DNA of 64,000 nt from Emiliania huxleyi CCMP1516. Its lineage: Eukaryota > Haptophyta > Isochrysidales > Noelaerhabdaceae. Location of the stretch: assembly GCF_000372725.1 (NCBI RefSeq), contig NW_005195801.1, positions 83,955 to 147,954 of the forward strand, written 5' to 3'. The position numbers and the translations under genes are program-made. The notes under the pieces are model-generated. The model ran no database searches, had not been told where the DNA came from, and saw only the letters and a program-made list of their open reading frames with translations. This document shows positions 30,659 through 41,799 of the stretch, piece after piece; positions within the stretch are counted from its first letter, which is position 1, and the number at the start of each line of letters is the position of its first letter.

Positions 30659-31244
30659 AACAGGAGTGAGTAGGCTCGACGCCGTACTCGAGATGGAGCT
30701 GCAGAAAGTACGCCGCCGAACGTGCCACCGACGGCGTCCTGGCGGAGGTGGTGGAGTTTGAGAACTGAGGCTGCGGAGGTGACGCCTGAGGTACCAGTCC
30801 GTGCACAGCGACTCAGCCGGCGACCGCCACGGGCTCAGACGAGACTTGTCGACGCGTTCCGGCTCAGCTTCACCGTGGTCATCGGGCGTCTGTCGACGTC
30901 AGGACCACCCATACAGCTCGCGGGTTTGAGGTCGCAAGAGCCAAGATGGTGGCGTTTGGACATCCCAACCATCACACAAGACAGCCTGTAGGTGGTGGCG
31001 GGACGGCGCAGTGTTTGTGGCACTCGGCAGTAGGCACCCGCGGCACGGCCCCGCTGTCGGCTCTCGCTGGCTGCGGAACCGGCCCCAGAGGGGGACGGTC
31101 CGGGCGAGAGTGGCAGCTCCTGCGCTAGTCTGGGCACCCTCTATCATAGCACTACTGATCCCGGTCATTAGAGCTGCCAGGGATAGCGTCAGGAGCCTAT
31201 AGGAGTCAAAACCCCTCATATTTGAGACATCGTGGCCCAGGCCG

Positions 31245-31276
31245 AGCGTTTTTGATCTCTCGGTAAGTGGGGGGCC
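31245..31276. repeat. Inverted repeat paired with 32434-32465
   Basis: CCGAGCGTTTTTGATCTCTC, then GGTAAGTGGG, occurs here and as its reverse complement at about 32434-32465, enclosing about 1.16 kb. An AAAACAGAAAACAG run lies just inside each arm or its equivalent. Confidence 0.65.
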
Positions 31277-31424
31277 GAGCCGCCTCGGGGTGGCGGGCGG
31301 GCGGGCGTGTTGAAAAACAGAAAACAGAAAACAGAGGGGGGCCAGGGCCCCCACTACGATTAGACACACGCACCTGGCTCCTGGGACAAGGCGAGAACGC
31401 GCAGCATGTGCAGTACCGTTCAGC

Positions 31425-31905
31425 GCTTAGGGGACCCCTAGGGTCCTGAGGGCCGGATTGTTTTAAGACCTTTTAAGAAATGAGGAGGTTTGGGGGCTTA
31501 ACTTGCCATTTAAGAGATTGCAGGCACGGGGGGTCCCTCTTTTAAGAGACCGTTTAAGAAAATCGGCCTCGCCGGCACGCGTCGCTGGGTTCCGCGCCGT
31601 TTTCTTCAATACTGCCGTTATTCGGCTCTGAAGACACATCTGTAAGTCTGGTGCACTGGCAGGAGCCATACTCGCATAGGGGACGTGCTAGCTGACTGTA
31701 GCCAGCTTCCCGGCCTCCGGCGTGTCTACTGGGAGCCTCCCGGACCAACGACCTCGGGAGCTCTCCCGCACCGTTTAAGCGTTTAAGACCGTTTAAGGAA
31801 TTGGCAGCCCAGCAGCTCTTAAAACTTGCCATGGCAAGTTTTAAGCCGTTTAAGCCGCAGGCGCCCCAGGGCCCACCCTTTTAAGCCTAGGGGTCCCCTA
31901 AGGTT
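31425..31905. repeat. TTTAAG-rich element with inverted ends
   Basis: About ten TTTAAG/GTTTAAG motifs occur in 430 bp, including a perfect 28-bp palindrome centred on CCATGG (31818-31845). The block is bounded by TTAGGGGACCCCTAGG (about 31428) and its inverse CCTAGGGGTCCCCTAA (about 31887). No gene is recognisable inside. Confidence 0.6.
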
Positions 31906-32836
31906 CAGCGGAGGGGGGGGGGGGAGCCGAGGGGGCGACGTCCCGACACGGCAGCTTGGAGCTGACCCCGGGAGAGAGAGAGACGAGCGATGGCACGCCC
32001 CCAATGACCCTAGACAGACATGACGAGCCGACAGCGATGCAGCGGCAGCGAAGGCGGCGAGGAGAGCCCGCGCTGCAGAGCTCCGCCGGGCGGCAGCAGA
32101 GACATCGGCGGACGGGGAGCACGGGACACGTCGGCATAGGAGCCAGGGGGGTGGGAGAGTTGAGTCAGGTGCAGCAGCACCGTCTCGGCAGCGAGGCCGA
32201 CGATGGCGACGGCGGCGACGTAGGCGAGACGGTGGCGAGGGTGGCGACGGTCACGATGAAGGTGGCTTGACGAAATGGATGACGCCATCGCGCAACATGA
32301 CATCCTCGATGTCGTCGTCCTCTAGGCGGCGCGCAGCGCCGCTCTTGCAGGCTGTTTTTGACGGTTTCTACACTTTGTTTTTGTTTTCAGTCTAGGGGGC
32401 CCGACCCCCTCAGAGGCGGCGGGCGGGCGCCCACTTACCGAGAGATCAAAAACGCTCGGCCCCATATACTCGCACAACGAGCCCGGAGAGCGCGACCCGG
32501 GGGGCAAACTGCCCGGGGTTTCAAAACCACCGACTTAAAACTCCGGGATCGTAGCCCCCTCGGATTACATGCTCATACCCACAATCAAACGGACCCACAC
32601 GATTGGTATCTCGAGGTATCTAGTAGTGGTGTACTCGGCCCCGGCGCGCTGTCAGGGTGCGTGATCACCCGTCTCGCTCTCCACTCTTGCTCTCTGGACG
32701 ATCTATCAGTCCACTCGCGCTGTACACAGCCCTCAACCTGCAGGCCTAGCGGCGGACGCGCTGTCGCCGCCGCGCCGCGGGAGCAAGGAGGGAATAACGG
32801 GGTATCCACAGAGAAGTGGTGGGTTGCCGCGCAACT

Positions 32837-35606
32837 TTACCAGCACTGGCACCACCCCTTCTTCTCCTTGAAGCCCGCCACCTCGAGCTTGAGCGACAGC
32901 CCCTCGCCAAAGGAGACCTCGACCGGCTCTTGCTTGACGCCCGCGCTCAGCAGCTCCGCGAGGGGCACCTTGGCCGTCTCCGCGCCGGGGAAGGGCGTGC
33001 CCTTGCCGAGCCCGCCCACGCCGCTCGCCTGCATCAGCGCCATCTCGCAGGCGTACCCGACCTCGGGGTCGTAGTCCACGGTGCCCGCCTTGGCCTCGGC
33101 GCCGAAGGGGTCGTCCTCGCCGTTGGCCTTGGCGATGGCGATCGCCGCGGTGCTCTTCCTCTTGTCGCCGAGGATGAACTGCACAAAGACAGCGCTGGCT
33201 GCCTCGCCGTTGTCGCCGAGCGCGCCCGCAGACACGCTGACCGACTTGACGCGCAGCGTCAGCGTGGGCGTGTCGAAGATGTGCGAGAGGACGGCGTAGT
33301 GGCACGCCGGCATGCCGAGCACGCCGCGGTGCGTGCCCCCCTCGATCTCAATGATGTTGACGTTCATGTCGTCCTGGCACCACTGCGCGGGCGCGCGGAG
33401 CGACCAGAGCGGCACGGTCATGTCGCCCGAGCACTTCAGCGTCGTGAAGTCGCGGCCGTCGTACTGCGTGGACTGGGGGCACGCGTGCGGCTTCTCGAAG
33501 ACCTGGCCGTCCTTGCACGTGTAGCCCGAGTGCGCGACGGTCGCCTCCTTGTCGTAGACGAAGAAGTTCGTGCGGCGGCCCTGGTTCCAGCAGTTGTTGG
33601 TGCGCTTGAAGATGGCGCCCATCTGCGTCTTCATGTTGATGCCGTAGATGGGCTGGCACAGCTTGATGGCGGGCGCGGCGTTGTCGGCAATCTTGCGGAA
33701 GATCGGGTCCTCCGCGTAGCACTGCTGCCACATCTTGAAGTCGGGCCCGATGTCCTCGAGCATGAACATCTCCTCGGTGGTCTTTGGGAGGTAGTTGTCG
33801 CCCGCGGGCGCCCAAGTGGTGAGGCCGGCCGCCTCGAGCGCCGCGCTCTTCTCCGCGCACGTGGCGACGGCGTCGGCTTCGCCGCCGCACCCGGGCACCT
33901 CCCCCTTGCACTGGAACTCGGGCGACAGCTCGCAGGAGGCCGGCACAAAGCGCACCCTGAGCGTGACGGTCGCCTTTTCGTTGACGGTGACATTCTTGAG
34001 CGACACCCACTCGTTCGGCGACACCTTGATGACCGTGTCCGGCGTGAATTTGGTCACCGAGGCGGGGTCCTCGCCGGAGGTGGTCGACAGCTTGAAGGTG
34101 GCCTGCGGAGACGCGGGCGCGGGCGGGGTGAGAGGGGGGGGGGACGCTCCGGCGCCGCGGTGGGGGGAGCCGCTCGGGTGGGGGGGTGCGCAGGGTCACC
34201 TCTCCCAGCGGCGTGTCCCAGACGAGGTTGTCGTCCACCAGCTTGAGCGTGATGTCGCGCCCCTCGACGCTGTCGGGCTCCTCCTCCCACGCAAACTGGT
34301 AGATGTCGTTGTACACAGGCGAGCTGCCCTTGACGGACGTGCCCGTGAGGCCCGAGCCGAGGAACTTGGCGAGGGGGGAGCCGGTGTCGACGCCCTTGAC
34401 CTCGATGTGCACCTTGGTCATCTCGTCGTCGCCCAGGCCCGCGTACTCGGCCGTGAGCATCTCGATGTGCACCGCCCCCTCCATCCTGGCGAAAAAGTAG
34501 TGCGAGGCGGCGGTGCTCTTCAGGTTGGAGCCGTTGCCAAAGAGGAGCGGCATGGAGCCCCACGAGCGGACCATCGCGAAGCCGTCGGTGAAGGAGACGA
34601 CGGCGGGGGCGAGGCCGGAGCAGTTGCCGGGCTGCAGGAACTGCTCGGTGCCCGACTCGGCGCCGGCCATTGGCCCGGCGAGAGGGACGAAGGAGTGGAC
34701 GTGCGTGTCGAGCCACTCCTTGCCCTTGGCCTCGCCCATCGTGTGCGTGATCCAGTGCAGGAAGTAGTGGCCGATCTGGCGGCGCGGGCGGGCAGGGGGG
34801 GGGGGGGGGGGGCACCTCGGCGTCGTCCTTGAGCTCGTCGTCCTGCTCGACGAAGGCCTTGAGCTCCTCGTACTCGACCCCGTCGCCGTCCTCGTCGAGC
34901 AGCCCCACCATCTTGCTCTTCCACTCGTTGCCCGACACCATGCCCGCGCCGTTCTTGAGCACGACGCCGATGAGGTCTGGGGGGCGCGGCAGGGCGGCGG
35001 TGAGCCGGCAGCACTGTCGCCCCGCAGGCGGGGCCCTCCCCGGCGTCGCGACGCGGGGCAGCCCATTCGCACTCTCCCGCCGGGCGCGCTGGCACCTGCA
35101 ATCGACAGGACGACCCGCTTGCCCTTCCACGCCGGCACGGTGGTCTTCTCGGCGACGAGGCACGAGCCGACCATCGAGTTGATGCACATGACGGAGAAGC
35201 CCGGCTGGAAGCCCAGCTGCTTCAGCGAGCCGGCGACGTCGTCCTTGTCCGGCACCCACTCTGGGATGTACGAGCTCGAGCTCTGCGAAAAGATGCGCAG
35301 CTTGTTGACGTACTCCTGGGTGGTGAACATGGCGATGGGCGAGTTCGAGGTGAGGCCGCCAAACTGACCCGTCGCGTTCTGCAGGAAGGTGTCCACGCCA
35401 TCGATCGCCTTGTCCACCGTGGTCTGCTTCTTGGCCGAAGTCGTGACGGTCACCGCGCGCTTGGCAAAATTCGGCTCGTAGCCGCGCTTGGCATGTGGCA
35501 CGCCGAACCTGCGCGAGCTGGTGGCCGGCTCGGTCTTGTACCCGTTTTCCTGCCGCTTCTTATCGACGTACTTCGGGGCGGGCCTGGAGCACAAAGGGCG
35601 GGGCAT
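32837..35606 (-). CDS. LCAT/PDAT-like acyltransferase with C2 and EF-hand regions (~837 aa, 4 exons)
   Basis: Exons are 35606-35096, 34976-34816, 34775-34200 and 34102-32837, all GT-AG and phase-consistent. LCAT-family features are HYFLHWIT, THVHSFVPLAGPMAGA, VRSWGSMPLL, QPIYGINMKTQMG, the catalytic-Asp motif SGDMTVPLWSL and the catalytic-His motif EGGTHRGVLG. PDATs move an acyl chain from a phospholipid to diacylglycerol. Unusual parts: an EF-hand loop (DEDGDGVEYEEL) at about residue 200, a C2-like domain (about VHIEVKG to LVWDTPLGEATFKLS) between the RSWG and Asp motifs, and a second C2-like domain after the His. The GxSxG nucleophile elbow expected just before HYFLHW is not visible. There the intron is only 40 bp and contains a long C-run, so sequence may be missing. 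Confidence 0.75.
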
Positions 35607-35949
35607 TGCTCCCAAGGTGCTTCCGCACACCGCCTTCTTTGGGACCGTGGGGACAAAAAAAATCTCAAAGAATCACTCATACCCCCCCACCTGCTGACAG
35701 CCGAGAGGGGGGGGTTGACAGACGGCCATGTCCATACCCGAGGGACAAGTACCACACCGAAAAAAGTTGAATATATATACTATGTACCACACCGAAAAAG
35801 GTTAAACTATGTAAAATTCCTCTTCGCAAACGCAGTCAGCAGAGTCCTCCTCGGAAAGTCGTAAGAGCCACATAAAAAAAGTTGCCGCGCCGCCGCTCTC
35901 CACTTCCCACCTCTCTCGGCAGCCGCCTCCGCGTCTCCGCTTCTCGGCC
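35607..35949. promoter_or_regulatory. Divergent promoter region
   Basis: The region lies between the PDAT-like gene (-) and the GNAT gene (+). It holds a direct repeat TATGTACCACACCGAAAAA/TACCACACCGAAAAA (35752-35800), a TATATATACTATG stretch (35772-35784) and, 70 bp before the GNAT ATG, an A-run (CATAAAAAAAGTTGCC). Confidence 0.4.
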
Positions 35950-36873
35950 ATGTGCATGGCCGCCACGCTGGCCAGCCTTGCGCTGCTCCCGCGGTCCACT
36001 CGCGTGCCGAGCGGGCCTCGGGCGGCAAGTGCCGGCGCTTCTCTGGCTGCGCCAGCCATTGCCGTCGAGGCCGTGAGCGAGAGCAGCGTGGAGGAGGCCG
36101 CCGTTTTCTTTGTGGAGGCCTTCTGGGTCAGCACCAACGGCGGCGCCTGCTCGGGCGGCGCACTGCGACTGAGCCGGAAAGAGCGCCGCCTACTCGAGGC
36201 GCAGATGGCCGACGATTTCCGGACGAGGTATGGCTGCAGTTGGCGGGTGGGCTCGCAGCTACGGCAGGGCGAGGGCCTCCTCCCTTCGCGCCTACTCCTC
36301 GCCCGCGGCGACGCCGGCGAGGTCATCGGCTGCGTCGGCATCGAGGCGGCGCTGCTGGACCCGATTGCGCGCCGCGTCCTCCCCGCCCGCAGCGCCGAGG
36401 CGCGGCTTCAGACAGAGCTCGCCGCGCTGACGCTGCACCCGAGCGAGCAGGCGCGCTGGGAGCGGCTGAGCGAGCTCTATGTGGCGCGGCAGCGCGGCCT
36501 CCGGCCGCTCGTCTCGGAGCTGCTGCCGGCGTGCACCGCCGCCGCGCTGTTGACGGATCTCGCCGTCTCGCCGGCCTGGCGGAGGCGCGGGGTGGCGCGG
36601 CATCTCTGCGGGCACGGCGAGCGGCTCTGCTCCGACTGGGGGCTGCCTGGGCTGGCGCTCAAGGTTGAGGAGGCGAACGGGGCCGCCCGGCGGCTCTACG
36701 GAGGCCTGGGCTACGAGGAGGTGTTTCGCCGCGACGACGAGATGGCGACCCGCGTGGCGCGGCTTCCGGCGGCGACGCGCGCCGACACCGCGAGGACGCT
36801 CCTCCGGAACGTGCCATCGTCGGTGCTGACGCTGGCCAAGAGGGCAGAAGAAAGAAAGAACGTGCGGGAATAG
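35950..36873 (+). CDS. GNAT-family N-acetyltransferase, probably plastid-targeted (307 aa)
   Basis: The N-terminus (MCMAATLASLALLPRSTRVP...) is Ser/Ala/Arg-rich and uncharged at first, like a transit peptide. The GNAT fold follows: RLLLARGDAGEVIGCVGIEA (beta strands), then motif A, LLTDLAVSPAWRRRGVARHL. The R-R-x-G-V-A loop there binds acetyl-CoA pyrophosphate. Next is motif B, LALKVEEANGAARRLYGGLGYEEV, with the typical Tyr. The layout recalls plastid GNATs that acetylate protein N-termini or lysines. A long helical insertion (residues ~140-190) separates the strands. The substrate is not inferable. A second in-frame Met lies two codons downstream. Confidence 0.85.
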   Translation: MCMAATLASLALLPRSTRVPSGPRAASAGASLAAPAIAVEAVSESSVEEAAVFFVEAFWVSTNGGACSGGALRLSRKERRLLEAQMADDFRTRYGCSWRVGSQLRQGEGLLPSRLLLARGDAGEVIGCVGIEAALLDPIARRVLPARSAEARLQTELAALTLHPSEQARWERLSELYVARQRGLRPLVSELLPACTAAALLTDLAVSPAWRRRGVARHLCGHGERLCSDWGLPGLALKVEEANGAARRLYGGLGYEEVFRRDDEMATRVARLPAATRADTARTLLRNVPSSVLTLAKRAEERKNVRE

Positions 36874-37063
36874 GGCAGTTTGAGAGGACGGCCCAATTTC
36901 TTTTTCGTACCTGTGTTAGAGTCAGTGTACAGTGACTTGCGCAACTATAAAAAAGGGACGTGTTTTTACGATTTTTACGCGCATTACGGCCCTGCCCCTG
37001 GCCCTTTGCCTTTCCCTGCACCCGGACCCTGCGGACGACGGCACCCCCCTAGGGGTCAGGGCT

Positions 37064-37140
37064 CTCCTACACTCTACGAGGCTCTAGCCCGTCGAGCCCG
37101 ATGCCGATCATCCGGCCCGCTGCGCGCTGGGTGCGCTTCT
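37064..37140 (+). repeat. Dispersed repeat pair with 44947-45000
   Basis: AGCCCGATGCCGATCATCCG, then GCCCGCTG...GGGTGCGCTTCTTAGC, matches 44947-45000 apart from a few bases and a short indel. Confidence 0.6.
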
Positions 37141-37224
37141 TAGCTCCCCGGCCCTGGATGTGAGGTTACTATATAGAATATACTAACTGCACTCCAAGTG
37201 CTCCAAGGACACACACCAAACAAA

Positions 37225-37500
37225 GCTCAAAGGGGTGGCGGTGGGAGAAGCTGACAGGGTCCCCACCTGCGCGAGCAGGATCTTGGAAGGACGATCAGGG
37301 ACACAGGGTAACGGGAGTGGGGAGCGCATCGCGACACGGAGGGGGGCTGGGCAGGGTTCACCCACACGACAGGGTCCCAGGGACCCTCCCCCTCTCGTAT
37401 AGGACAAAAAGTTGCACCCGCGCCACGGGGGCAGGCGCGGGCCTCCTACTGGTTGCGCTCTCCTAGTTGTCCTGCTACTGACAAAAGGGACAGCGACAGT
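37225..37500 (+). repeat. ~265-bp dispersed repeat (pairs with 60405-60655)
   Basis: From GGGAGAAGCTGACAGGGTCC to GACAAAAGGGACAGCGACAG this matches 60405-60655 in the same orientation at about 90% identity, with small indels. It lies immediately upstream of the DUF6625-like gene and may carry part of its promoter. Confidence 0.8.
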
Positions 37501-37603
37501 CAAATTTCTTTTTTCGCCGCTCGCTGTTCCCGGTTGCTGGCCTGGCTTCCGCTCTTCGCCACACACACCGCGCCAGCCGCCGCCAGCGCCCATTTCTGTC
37601 GAC

Positions 37604-39141
37604 ATGGAGGCCGCCGGCTCCATCCTCGTCGTGTACATCGTCTTCTTCGGCGCGTGGCCTCCATGGATGCCGCTCACGCTCCAGTCCATGGCGCTCAACA
37701 CCGGCGTCGGATTTGTAGTCATCGGCGACGAGCCGCCGCCGCCAGTACGGCCGCCGAACGTCGCGTTTGAGACGGTCGCATACGCCGCGCTGCAGGAGCG
37801 GCTCGCGGTGCTAATCTCCGAGCCGGGCGCGGGCCAGGCATCGGTGCGTTACAACTGGACCTACAAGGCCAACGACATCAAGCCGTTTGCTCCTGCGCTC
37901 TTCCCTCGCCACCTCGCCGGGCGCGAGTGGTGGGCGTGGGCCGACCTCGACGTGGTCTTTGGGGACCTGCTTACGTTTCTGCACGCCGCCGCGACCAAGC
38001 CCGCCTGCTGCAAGGTCCCGCTGCGGCCAAACGGCCTGCCAGAGTCGCTGAGCAAGGTTGGGTCGGCTGCCCGTCCCAACTGCCACCGCCGCCGGACCGC
38101 AGCTGCCCTACCGCCCACGCGCCTTGGGCGTCGCAGGTGAATGTGTTCACCCACAAGTTCGCGTGCCCGTGCGAGCCCGGCGAGACACGAGGCGGCACAC
38201 GCCGGGCCGCACCGCTTGCACGCCCTGAGCGCCGCCGCGGCACTGCTCTATAGGCGTGACTGCGAACGTGGTGACGCCTCTCTACCCCAACCCGTGGCGC
38301 AAAAAGGCTTGGGGCCCCTTCACCGCCTTCCGCACCGAACTGGGGACGAGCATGTTCCGCGAGAGCCCGCAGTGGCGCGCGATCCTCGCGTCGAACGACT
38401 ATGCCCACTTTGACGAGTTTTGGGGCCCGTTCCACTACAGCCGAGGCTGGGAGACGATGGGCGACGTGCTGACGCGGCTGGCCGAGGCGAACGGGACGGT
38501 GCGCATGTCGAAGCGCAAGATGCCCTTCGCGGAGGCGCGCACGTGCCGCGACGAGTCGTGCATGTTCTGCCCTTGCGGCGCCGTGGAGCTGCGGCTCGCT
38601 CGCTCGGGCACCCTGTATGTCAACGGCAAGGAAGTGATGCTGCTGCACCTGGCAACCTCAAAGTACGCGTGGTACCGCCGCGCGCCGCTGCCCGCCTGGT
38701 CGCCCGCGCCAGAGGCGCCCGAGGGTGGGCTGTGGGCGTCGGGCTGCGTCGAGGCGACTGGGCTGGGGTGGCTGAATGAGACGTGCGCGACGTGCTCGGC
38801 AAAGGCGCCGGTGTGGGAAGGCGCGCGCGGGGGGAGAGGGGAGGGGGGGGAGGGGGGGGGGGGTTCAGGCCGGCGGCACCTGAGGGGCAGCCCGCCCCAT
38901 GCAGGACCCGGCTGGAAGGAGTACTTCCAGGCGAGCGTCACCGCGCGCAAGGCGACGTCGCTGACGCGCCACAGGGTGCAGACCAAGTGGGGCGGCCACA
39001 TCAACTACGCGACCGCGCCGCACGAGGCGAGACCCTGGCCCTGGAGCGCGCCCCGCGGCGCGCACCCTCCCACCGTTGTGCCGGGCCGGCCATCCGCAGG
39101 TGAAGCTCTCCGTTGGCACTTGCTCGAGATGGCGCGGTTGA
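37604..39141 (+). CDS. DUF6625-like glycosyltransferase (~412 aa, 5 exons)
   Basis: Exons are 37604-38056, 38137-38191, 38254-38820, 38905-39026 and 39100-39141. The first intron is GT-AG, the next three GC-AG. The N-terminal part reads LVVYIVFFGAWPPWMPLTLQSM, then NWTYKANDIKPFAPALFPRH, then EWWAWADLDVVFGDLLTF. This is the K-P-hydrophobic...W-x-D-x-D-h-hFGDL pattern of DUF6625 glycosyltransferases, with DLD as the metal-binding DxD. The later part is Cys-rich (CRDESCMFCPCGAVEL; NETCATCSAK). A lumenal location is likely, but only a weak hydrophobic N-terminus is seen. Without the last splice the frame would run to 39212. AAATTTCTTTTTTCGCC lies about 90 nt upstream of the ATG. Confidence 0.75.
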
Positions 39142-40248
39142 GCCGGTCTCGACAGCTTCGACCCACAGCTCTTCTTCATTTCGCATGTGCGGTGCGGACA
39201 GACGCGTGTTGATGCGCGTTTGTCTCTCGACGTCGCAACACTCAATCTACTTGCACACTCCTCACTCGAGACTCGATTCGTCCACTCGTGTCACACAGGA
39301 AGCAGCTACTTGTTTGAACCGCTTGTATTGATCTGCGCGATCGATGTGTAATTGTCCGTTTGTGCGATTGTGTCGAACAACTTGCTTGACGTATCTGTAC
39401 TTGGACCCGAGCCTAATTCGGGTTTTGCACTTGGAGCACTTGGAGTTGCAGTCCAGTAACCTCACAGTGTGTGCTCACATCCAGGGCCGGGGAGCTGCCG
39501 CAGACTGGCTCCGACTTGACGGGCGCATGGAGACGTGATGCCTGCATGCGCCCGTCAAGTCGAAATCGACATGCGAGTCGATCTTTGGCCCGCCAGAGGT
39601 ACATTAGGCGTTTTTGGCGACATTCAAACAGCGCTGCGACCGCGAAGTGGCGGTGGACATGCTCCCATGTTGCCCCCGACGCGGCGCCGGAGTGGCCGGC
39701 GCTGCTCGCCGCGACCACGACGGCTACTCTGATGCTCCGGGCCGACCCGTCCTACCCGACGGTGGCACTCTTCCACGTCTCGCTCACGCTGAGAAAAAAT
39801 CTGAAACGGCGTGCACAGCAGAGTCACCGACGAGTCGGTCCGCGTGACTCCTCGTGTCCCGTACCGTTCTCACACATCCATAAACTCACTTTGGCCCCAC
39901 TGAAGCGATGCCTGAATCCTGAATCCTCAGATTTTAGATTAGGACGCTGCGCACCCTCTACTAGAGAGCCCTAGCCCTGGGGGGTGCGCGTTCGCAGAGA
40001 AAGGGCCGTAAAGTAAACACAGGTCTCCGAGGGTTGGTTCTGCGCTTTGGGTCCCCTAGCAGCGGAACGCCCCCTCTACTCGGAGCTAGTAAACACCAGA
40101 CACGAGCATGACGTACACTCTCACCCGACATCGCCACTCAGGGCGGCAGTAATTCTTCTTTGGCTGTTGTTTAAATTCTTCTTTGGCCGTTACGTGTGAT
40201 CGAGTTCGAGAGAGTCTCCCGCGCGCCGCGACAGCCGGGACCACACAT
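39142..40248. other. Intergenic region with a hairpin
   Basis: No gene recognised. A perfect 18-bp inverted repeat (CGACTTGACGGGCGCATG / CATGCGCCCGTCAAGTCG) lies at 39511-39528 and 39545-39562. A repeat at 39968-40048 matches the reverse complement of 44869-44944. Two AATTCTTCTTTGG elements (40150-40163 and 40173-40186) precede the ankyrin gene. Confidence 0.5.
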
Positions 40249-41327
40249 ATGCCCGTCGCCGACACCCGCGATGCGGACCCGGAGCTATTGCTGCGCCTTT
40301 GGGAGGCGGCGCGAGAGGGCGACCAAGCGGTCCTTCTCGAGATTCTCATGGGAGACGACGGGGAGCCGCCGCACGGCTTGCCCTCTGGCTCTGCCATGGT
40401 GGGCTCTCGCAGTCGGTGCCAGGAGCCACACCGACGCGTGGCTGACCTCTCCCCTGCGCCGCAGGTGGACGAGGCAGGGCTGATGCTGCTGCATGTTCTC
40501 GCTCTCGAGGGGCACGCTTCGGCGGCGCAGTGGCTGATTGACGAGGCCGGCGCCGAGGTCAACGCCACGGCCGCCAAGTCGGGGATGACTGCGCTACACT
40601 TTGCTGCACTGAAGGGCAAGGCGGCTGGGGGTAGCCCCTCTGAGGCCGCCACGAGCGGTTACGTGAGCTCCTCGCCGTGCCATGCACCCCATCAGGCGAC
40701 CATGGCGTCTCTGCTGCTGCACCGCGGCGCGAGCGCGATGGCAAGCGACGCGCACGGCGTGGGCCGTGTGCTCGCAGCGCGTTCCCGAAAATTTTGTCAA
40801 CAAAGCTTGTCTGAAAGCCACTAGGTTGGGCGCCCCTGCACGCCGCGGCGCGCTCAGGCCATGCAGACGTTTGCTCGACTCTGCTCGGTGCGTTCATCAG
40901 CATCTCTGCCGGGCCTGCGAACCGCTCCAGCGCTACGGTCCCACCCCTGCCCCATCCCTCAGATTGTGCGATGTTTCCGCCCCGAGCCTGCCCTCAGGCG
41001 CGCTCTCGCCGGAGCAGCTCAACGCGACCGGCCCATCGGGGGAAACGGCACTGCACCGGGCTGCCTATTGGGGCCACGAGGGGGTACGGTCCTAGGAGAC
41101 CGCCTCGATCCCAGACCTCAGCCGGGGCTGACACGGACCCTCTCACGTCGGCGCGGCAGGTGGTCTCTCTGCTCGTCCAGGCAGGGGCCGACACAGCCGC
41201 CACCGACGCGTCGGGCCGCCGCCCGTACGAGGCGCCTCGCGCGCGCATGTTGCTTGTTGGCGCCTCGTGGCGGCTCAAGGTCTCTGCGACTCTCACCCGT
41301 GTCGCCGCGTGTGGCGATTGCGTGTAG
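40249..41327 (+). CDS. Ankyrin-repeat protein (~227 aa, 6 exons)
   Basis: Exons are 40249-40398, 40465-40620, 40696-40756, 40825-40887, 40998-41083 and 41160-41327. Introns 2 and 3 are GC-AG, the others GT-AG. Splicing yields continuous repeats: MTALHFAALKGK, then MASLLLHRGASAMASDAHG|WAPLHAAARSGHADVCSTLL, then NATGPSGETALHRAAYWGHEG and VVSLLVQAGADTAATDASG. No non-ankyrin domain is visible, so it is presumably a protein-binding scaffold. The ATG at 40249 (MPVADTRDADPELLLRLWEA) follows two AATTCTTCTTTGG elements by about 65-90 nt. The last exon may be followed by another, since an AG|GTGG context overlaps the stop. Confidence 0.8.
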
Positions 41328-41799
41328 GTGGCCTGCCAAGGAGGCGAGGCGTGGGAGGTGAGGGGCCCCGCCCGACCACCCGCCGCCTCTGCTTTGGCTT
41401 TGCAACGACTGAAATGTCACAAACACACGCTGGTGTGTGCGACACCCTCCCGCCCGTCGCCCGCGCCGCAGGCGCTCCCAAGGCTGCTCCGATACCTCGA
41501 GCCGCCAAAACAACGGACGCAGAGAAAAGAACTCCACGCCGCCGCTTCCTTGGAAGAAAAGAATTGACTGTGTTCCGCCGACCGCGTTGGGCTTGGGGGA
41601 CGCGGGCGGCGAGGCCGCTGCTAGGCCGTAGGCGCATGATCGATGATGCTTGAGCGCATGACGGACGACTGCGTACACTCTACACAGCTCCGACAGGTGT
41701 AGTCTACACAGCTCCGACAGGTGTAGAGGCGCACAACAAAAGGTACGTATAGAGGATCTGGTCAGTATAGGGACACGGACGAACACGTATCACCCTCTG
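41328..41799. other. No gene recognised
   Basis: Contains a two-copy tandem of CTACACAGCTCCGACAGGTG (41679-41726) and an AAAAGAATT (reverse AATTCTTTT) element at 41557-41565 with no gene assignable to it. Confidence 0.45.
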
